Below, one piece after another: positions 6,459 to 9,292 of a DNA stretch of 9,292 nt. Both the position numbers and the translations under genes were made by a program. Positions within the stretch are counted from its first letter, which is position 1. The number at the start of each line of letters is the position of its first letter. Origin of the DNA: Aquificaceae bacterium (lineage in GTDB: Bacteria; Aquificota; Aquificia; Aquificales; Aquificaceae); NCBI GenBank assembly GCA_015487535.1, contig WFPN01000279.1:1-9292 (forward strand). Reading direction: 5' to 3'. The notes under the pieces were generated by a model. The model searched no databases, was not told the DNA's origin, and saw nothing but the letters and a program-made list of their open reading frames with translations.

Positions 6459-7088
6459 CTTCCTCCTCTCATCCGCCGGTAGCAGCAGGCCTACTACCCT
6501 CGGTATCTGGATAGGCTTTATCCCAATCATCTCCTCCACTATGATCGGGTTCGTCCTTTCGGATGCATCCTCACCGCTGAAGCCGTTGAGAACGATAGCC
6601 CTTATCTTCAGACCCCTCTTCCTGGCGTAGAAGTAGCTGAGGTAGGTGTGGTTAAGTGTCCCGAGGCCGGCCCTCCCTACAATTATCACCTCGAGATCCC
6701 AGTCCCTCGCAAGGTCGGCGTAGGTGTAGTTCCTATCTATCGGGACCGCTACTCCCCCTGCACCCTCGACTAGAACCACCTCGTACTTACGCTTCAGCTT
6801 CTCAAACTTATCCCTTAGGTCATCCAAGGAAAAACTCTTACCCTCCTCCATGGTCGCTGCGTAGGGAGATAGGGGGAGTCTGAACTTGACCGGAACCACC
6901 TCATCAACCTTCTGGCCCGTCGCCTTGGCAAGCAGGTTGCCATCCTCCGGTATGTCCCTTACGTAGGTCTCCACTGGTTTGAAACATCCCACCTTTACCC
7001 CTTTCTCCCTTAAAGCATAGGCGAGGTTGTAGGTTATGAATGTCTTTCCCACTCCCGTGTCCGTTCCGGTGATCAGATACGTTCCCAT
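6435..7088 (-). CDS. bioD: ATP-dependent dethiobiotin synthetase BioD
   Basis: A 217-residue cytoplasmic enzyme that makes dethiobiotin from 7,8-diaminopelargonate, CO2 and ATP, the step before biotin synthase. The N-terminal P-loop is 'GTDTGVGKT' (8-16). 'CFKPVET' (35-41) carries the lysine used in carbamate formation, 'VEGAGG' (107-112) is the switch-like glycine loop with the Mg-binding Glu, and 'RAGLGTLNHT' (139-148) is the substrate-side motif; order and length match the family. The ATG is at 7088-7086, and no Shine-Dalgarno sequence is visible in front of it. No other biotin gene is in the window, so the gene is isolated from a bio operon here. It converges on ftsI with a 24 bp overlap and diverges from the ChaN-like gene. 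Confidence 0.95.
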   Translation of the reverse strand: MGTYLITGTDTGVGKTFITYNLAYALREKGVKVGCFKPVETYVRDIPEDGNLLAKATGQKVDEVVPVKFRLPLSPYAATMEEGKSFSLDDLRDKFEKLKRKYEVVLVEGAGGVAVPIDRNYTYADLARDWDLEVIIVGRAGLGTLNHTYLSYFYARKRGLKIRAIVLNGFSGEDASERTNPIIVEEMIGIKPIQIPRVVGLLLPADERRKLLELVGF

Positions 7089-7917
7089 GGGCTATAGAAT
7101 ATACAACATGCTTTTTCTGCTACTGCTCACCCTCATAGCCTTCTCCCAGGGTTTTGTCTTCTTCGAAAGAACCTCGTACGAAGATATACTGCAGGAGATG
7201 AAGGGGGCGAGGATCGTTTACCTCGGGGAGGTTCACGACAGGAAGGACGTTCACGAGCTCCAGCTGAAGATCATCAGAGACCTTTTCTCCAACAAAGGAA
7301 GGATTCTCATACTTATGGAGGCCTTCCAGCAGCAGTTTCAGGATGCCCTCGACGAGTACGTTATGTGTGAGATCTCGGAGGAGGAGATGCTCGAAAGAAC
7401 TAAGTACAGGAGAAGATGGAGATTCGATCCGGATCTCTACGCGCCCATCTGGAGGTTTGCAAAGGACAGGAGTATCCCCCTCTTCGCCCTGAACGTTCCC
7501 TCCGAGCTCCTCAGAGAGGTTAGGGAGAAGGGAATACGCAACGTGAAGAGCCGTTATCTGCCCAAGAAAATCCTGCCTATTAGGAAGAGGCATAAGGAGT
7601 TCTTAAGGAAGGCCCTAGAGAAACACAAGGGCAGGGTGGACGAGGATAGGTTCTTCGCCATACAGCAGGTATGGGACAGCGGCATGGCCTACAGGATAGC
7701 GAAGCTCGCCCTAGCTCACCCCGACGCCACCCTTGTGGTCATAGTTGGTTCCGGCCACGTCTGGAGGGGGTTCGGGATACCCGAAAGGGTGAACTACCTT
7801 ATAGGAGAGATTCCTCAGGCTGTCTTATACGTAGATGAGGACGAGGTTCACTTTCTGTTCTCGAAGGACTTTTCTAAAGAGAGCTCGTCCACGAACTCCA
7901 AGAGAGATCCGAACTGA
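7087..7917 (+). CDS. ChaN/Tiki-like secreted protein (haem-binding uptake, DUF399 type)
   Basis: A 276-residue protein from the ATG at 7087, or 269 from the ATG at 7108. The hydrophobic stretch 9-18 followed by 'AFSQG' looks like a signal peptide. The 7087 start gives it a basic residue (Arg4); the 7108 start does not. The domain is ChaN-like: 'YLGEVHD' (45-51) with a following His56, 'LMEAFQQQFQ' (76-85), 'NVP' (136-138), 'QVWDSGMA' (194-201) and 'GSGHVWRG' (221-228). These Glu/His positions match the metal or haem-contacting residues of ChaN and the Tiki protease-like fold. ChaN-family proteins are often lipoproteins linked to iron uptake, but no lipobox is present, so a soluble periplasmic or exported protein is likelier. 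The last 22 residues are Ser/Lys/Asn-rich and lie over recR in antisense. An open frame extends to an ATG at 7036, but those extra residues are antisense to the BioD P-loop and spoil the signal peptide. Substrate unknown. Confidence 0.82.
   Translation: MGYRIYNMLFLLLLTLIAFSQGFVFFERTSYEDILQEMKGARIVYLGEVHDRKDVHELQLKIIRDLFSNKGRILILMEAFQQQFQDALDEYVMCEISEEEMLERTKYRRRWRFDPDLYAPIWRFAKDRSIPLFALNVPSELLREVREKGIRNVKSRYLPKKILPIRKRHKEFLRKALEKHKGRVDEDRFFAIQQVWDSGMAYRIAKLALAHPDATLVVIVGSGHVWRGFGIPERVNYLIGEIPQAVLYVDEDEVHFLFSKDFSKESSSTNSKRDPN
7093..7103. promoter_or_regulatory. Possible bidirectional AT-rich promoter core between bioD and the chaN-like gene
   Basis: TATAGAATATA is the only AT-rich patch at the divergent junction. 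Read on the plus strand it gives TAGAAT (7095-7100); read on the minus strand it gives TATATT (7103-7098). Each matches TATAAT at five of six positions. Starts about 7 bases downstream would fall at about 7108 (an ATG) on the plus strand and about 7091, three bases before the bioD ATG, on the minus strand. Neither strand has a recognisable -35 element or Shine-Dalgarno sequence. The site is inferred from position and base composition only. Confidence 0.35.
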
Positions 7918-8456
7918 AGGCCGTAGGAGATCCTGCTAGTCTTGACGTTCTTGAACCTGTCTCCGATCAGTTTTATTAAATAGTTCGCGGTGGCCTCTCC
8001 CTCCGCGTTGGGATTGGTAGCTATTATTACCTCCTTGACCCTGTTCTTCTCTATCCTCTCCAGGAGCTTCTCAACGGTGAGATCTTGGGGGGAGATACCT
8101 TCCAGTGGAGCTATCCTTCCCTGGAGAACGTGATAGACTCCCCTGTACCTTTCGAGCCTCTCTATATAGTAAGCGTCCTGAGACTCCTCGACCACACATA
8201 TAAACCTCTTGCTCCTCTTAGGGTCTGAGCATACGGCGCAGACTTCCCTGTCGGTTATGAGGTAACACTCTTTGCATGGTTTTAGCTTCTCCGCAGCTTC
8301 GAGAAGTTTTTCCACCACCTCTTTTCTTTCTGGGGGATCGAGCTTTAGTAAGTTGTAAACGAGGCGTCCCGCACCCCTCTCCCCGTAGGTTGGTATCCTT
8401 GTAACGCTCTCTAAGGCCTGCCTCAAGGGCTGTGGGAAGATGTCCTCAAAAGCCAA
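7848..8456 (-). CDS. recR: Recombination mediator protein RecR
   Basis: A 202-residue RecR, the ring-forming DNA-repair protein that works with RecO/RecF to load RecA on gapped DNA. The N-terminal helix-hairpin-helix region reads 'RIPTYGERGAGRL' (20-32), looser than the usual PGIG-type hairpin. A zinc finger follows, C61-C64-C73-C76 (CX2CX8CX2C). The Toprim domain has 'VVEES' (88-92) and 'ATNPNAEGEATANYL' (146-160). The C-terminal 'YGLQFGSLLEFVDE' (178-191) replaces the more usual G-P-x-G-G-D-L-E-Y pattern. Start is TTG at 8456, with GGGAGG eight bases upstream; it overlaps the end of ybaB by 11 bp, the classic ybaB-recR pairing. The 3' end runs 70 bp into the convergent chaN-like gene, so RecR residues 180-202 are encoded in that overlap. 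Confidence 0.95.
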   Translation of the reverse strand: MAFEDIFPQPLRQALESVTRIPTYGERGAGRLVYNLLKLDPPERKEVVEKLLEAAEKLKPCKECYLITDREVCAVCSDPKRSKRFICVVEESQDAYYIERLERYRGVYHVLQGRIAPLEGISPQDLTVEKLLERIEKNRVKEVIIATNPNAEGEATANYLIKLIGDRFKNVKTSRISYGLQFGSLLEFVDELSLEKSFENRK

Positions 8457-8751
8457 GCCCCAAGCCTCCCAGGAGACCTCCGAACCTTCGGTTGAACTCC
8501 TCCTTGGCTATGTCCCTCGATATGTCCTGCGCCTGGTTAATGAGATCTATCAGGATAGGTTTTAGCCTGTCCCAGTCTCCTTTTAGGGACTCCTCCTTCA
8601 CATCTATGTCCACTACCTCCCCAAGGCCGTTGAATATTATCTCGACACCATCCTTCTCCAGTATCTCTTTCCTTAGCCTCAGACTTTGCTTGACCTCCTC
8701 AAAACCCTGCTGGAGGTTTTTCAGCTGCTTCATCATATCGTATATGTTCAT
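8446..8751 (-). CDS. ybaB: YbaB/EbfC-family nucleoid-associated DNA-binding protein
   Basis: A 101-residue protein of normal size for the family, which forms small tweezer-like dimers that bind DNA. It opens with a Met/Gln/Leu-rich helix ('MMKQLKNLQQGFEEVKQSL'), then the strand pair 'GVEIIFNGLGEVVDIDV', a helical middle and a Gly/Leu-rich end 'FGGLLGGLGLGF', all typical. A longer frame reaches 8883, but the ATG at 8751 is the true start: it has a perfect AGGAGGT four bases upstream and fits family alignments. The start overlaps the stop of the upstream phosphatidyltransferase gene as ATGA, and the stop overlaps the recR start, so the three genes are probably translated in a coupled way. Confidence 0.93.
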   Translation of the reverse strand: MNIYDMMKQLKNLQQGFEEVKQSLRLRKEILEKDGVEIIFNGLGEVVDIDVKEESLKGDWDRLKPILIDLINQAQDISRDIAKEEFNRRFGGLLGGLGLGF

Positions 8752-9292
8752 ACGTACCTCCTGTCCAGGACCTTCTTGACCTCGTAAATCCTCTGCCCCG
8801 CCGTTATAAAGCTCCCCAGGGTTATTACGAGCAGGGCTAGGGGTACAAGATCGAGGGCAACGCCCAAGAGGAGAACTATCCACCTCTCAGTTCTCTCGAA
8901 GAGCCCCCCTATCCCGAACACCCCTATGGACTCGGCCCTTGCCCTTGCGTAGCTGACGCTGTACGAGCCCACCAGAGAGAGGAAGGAGAGTAAAACGCCC
9001 GCTGGCTCGCCCATCTCGGCGTACAGCGTGCCCAGGGAGATGAAGGGTAGGGAGTCCGATATCCTGTCCACCGTGGAGTCGAGGAAGGCTCCGAAGTCAG
9101 ACTGGAGCTCCATCCTCCTCGCCACGGCCCCGTCTATGGCGTCCAGGAGCGCACCCGTGCCCAGGAGCAGCAACGCCAGCACCTTCAACTCAGCGTAGAG
9201 AGCTACTGAGCCGAGGCCTACCAGGAGGAGGCCACCCAACGTTATAAGGTTGGGGTGGACCCTTCTCTGGGAAAGGAAATCCACAACCGGGG
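8748..9292 (-). CDS. CDP-alcohol phosphatidyltransferase, phosphatidyl-/archaetidyl-inositol phosphate synthase-like (5' partial)
   Basis: A multi-span membrane enzyme whose start lies beyond the right edge. A GTG at 9284 could start it, but the frame stays open beyond and the family usually has a further N-terminal helix. The full catalytic signature D-x2-D-G-x2-A-R-x8-G-x3-D-x3-D is present (counting from the GTG: D48, D51, G52, A55, R56, G65, D69, D73). It binds Mg and CDP-diacylglycerol (or the ether-lipid analogue) and transfers the lipid phosphate to an alcohol. 'SYARARAESIG' and 'GLFERTERW' further on resemble the inositol-phosphate-using members rather than PgsA or PssA; this substrate call is inferred. 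About five to six hydrophobic segments are visible. The gene ends in an ATGA overlap with ybaB. A role in di-myo-inositol phosphate solute synthesis is an alternative. Confidence 0.85.
   Translation of the reverse strand, partial: PVVDFLSQRRVHPNLITLGGLLLVGLGSVALYAELKVLALLLLGTGALLDAIDGAVARRMELQSDFGAFLDSTVDRISDSLPFISLGTLYAEMGEPAGVLLSFLSLVGSYSVSYARARAESIGVFGIGGLFERTERWIVLLLGVALDLVPLALLVITLGSFITAGQRIYEVKKVLDRRYV

Noticed and set aside
7036..7086. Longer start for the ChaN-like gene at the ATG 7036
   Set aside because: The added residues are Pro/Val-rich, come before the signal peptide, and are antisense to the conserved BioD P-loop.
8752..8883. Longer N-terminus for YbaB
   Set aside because: The added residues are antisense-like, Pro/Gly/Arg-rich and unlike the family, and a perfect Shine-Dalgarno sequence points to the ATG at 8751.
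1..9292. CRISPR arrays, tRNA or rRNA genes, insertion sequences, phage genes
   Set aside because: No regularly spaced repeats, cloverleaf-like segments, transposase motifs or terminal inverted repeats were seen, and almost all sequence is taken by recognised genes.

Overview
The window reads as a compact piece of a thermophilic bacterial chromosome. Almost every base is coding, neighbouring genes overlap by 2 to 70 bp, and the longest gap is 43 bp. Isoleucine is mostly ATA and arginine mostly AGG/AGA, and the proteins are rich in Lys, Glu and Val. This, with the gene content (a LipS-like radical SAM enzyme, an inositol-type CDP-alcohol phosphotransferase, a CsgG/LPP20 surface operon), suggests an Aquificales-like chemolithotroph. 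That placement is an inference; there is no rRNA gene to confirm it.

Region 1 (1-3565, + strand) is a three-gene envelope operon. It holds the 3' part of a CsgG-family gene with a FlgT-C-like tail. Next is a 730-residue secreted protein with a C-type lectin domain, a Cys-rich domain, a PAN/apple-like domain and an LPP20/FlgT-N-like module. Last is an LPP20-type lipoprotein. The three families match those used by the Vibrio FlgO/FlgP/FlgT outer-membrane accessory proteins and by CsgG-type assemblies, but here they carry an exposed-type, Ca-dependent lectin head. This is the most novel-looking part of the window.

Region 2 (3566-6458, + strand) starts with a short gap holding a TATAAT-like element and a small hairpin over the ribosome binding site. 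A radical SAM gene follows, resembling biotin-synthase-related or LipS-type lipoyl synthases, then ftsI (division transpeptidase) from a TTG start.

Region 3 (6435-7917) has bioD on the minus strand, converging on ftsI with a 24 bp overlap. A ChaN-like secreted protein is divergent from it; their start codons may share two bases, with a common AT-rich core and no Shine-Dalgarno sequence on either side.

Region 4 (7848-9292, minus strand) is a coupled operon read right to left: a CDP-alcohol phosphatidyltransferase (5' end outside the window), ybaB/ebfC and recR. ATGA and 11 bp overlaps link these genes. The 3' end of recR runs 70 bp antisense into the chaN-like gene.

No tRNA, rRNA, CRISPR array, insertion sequence or convincing intrinsic terminator was found.
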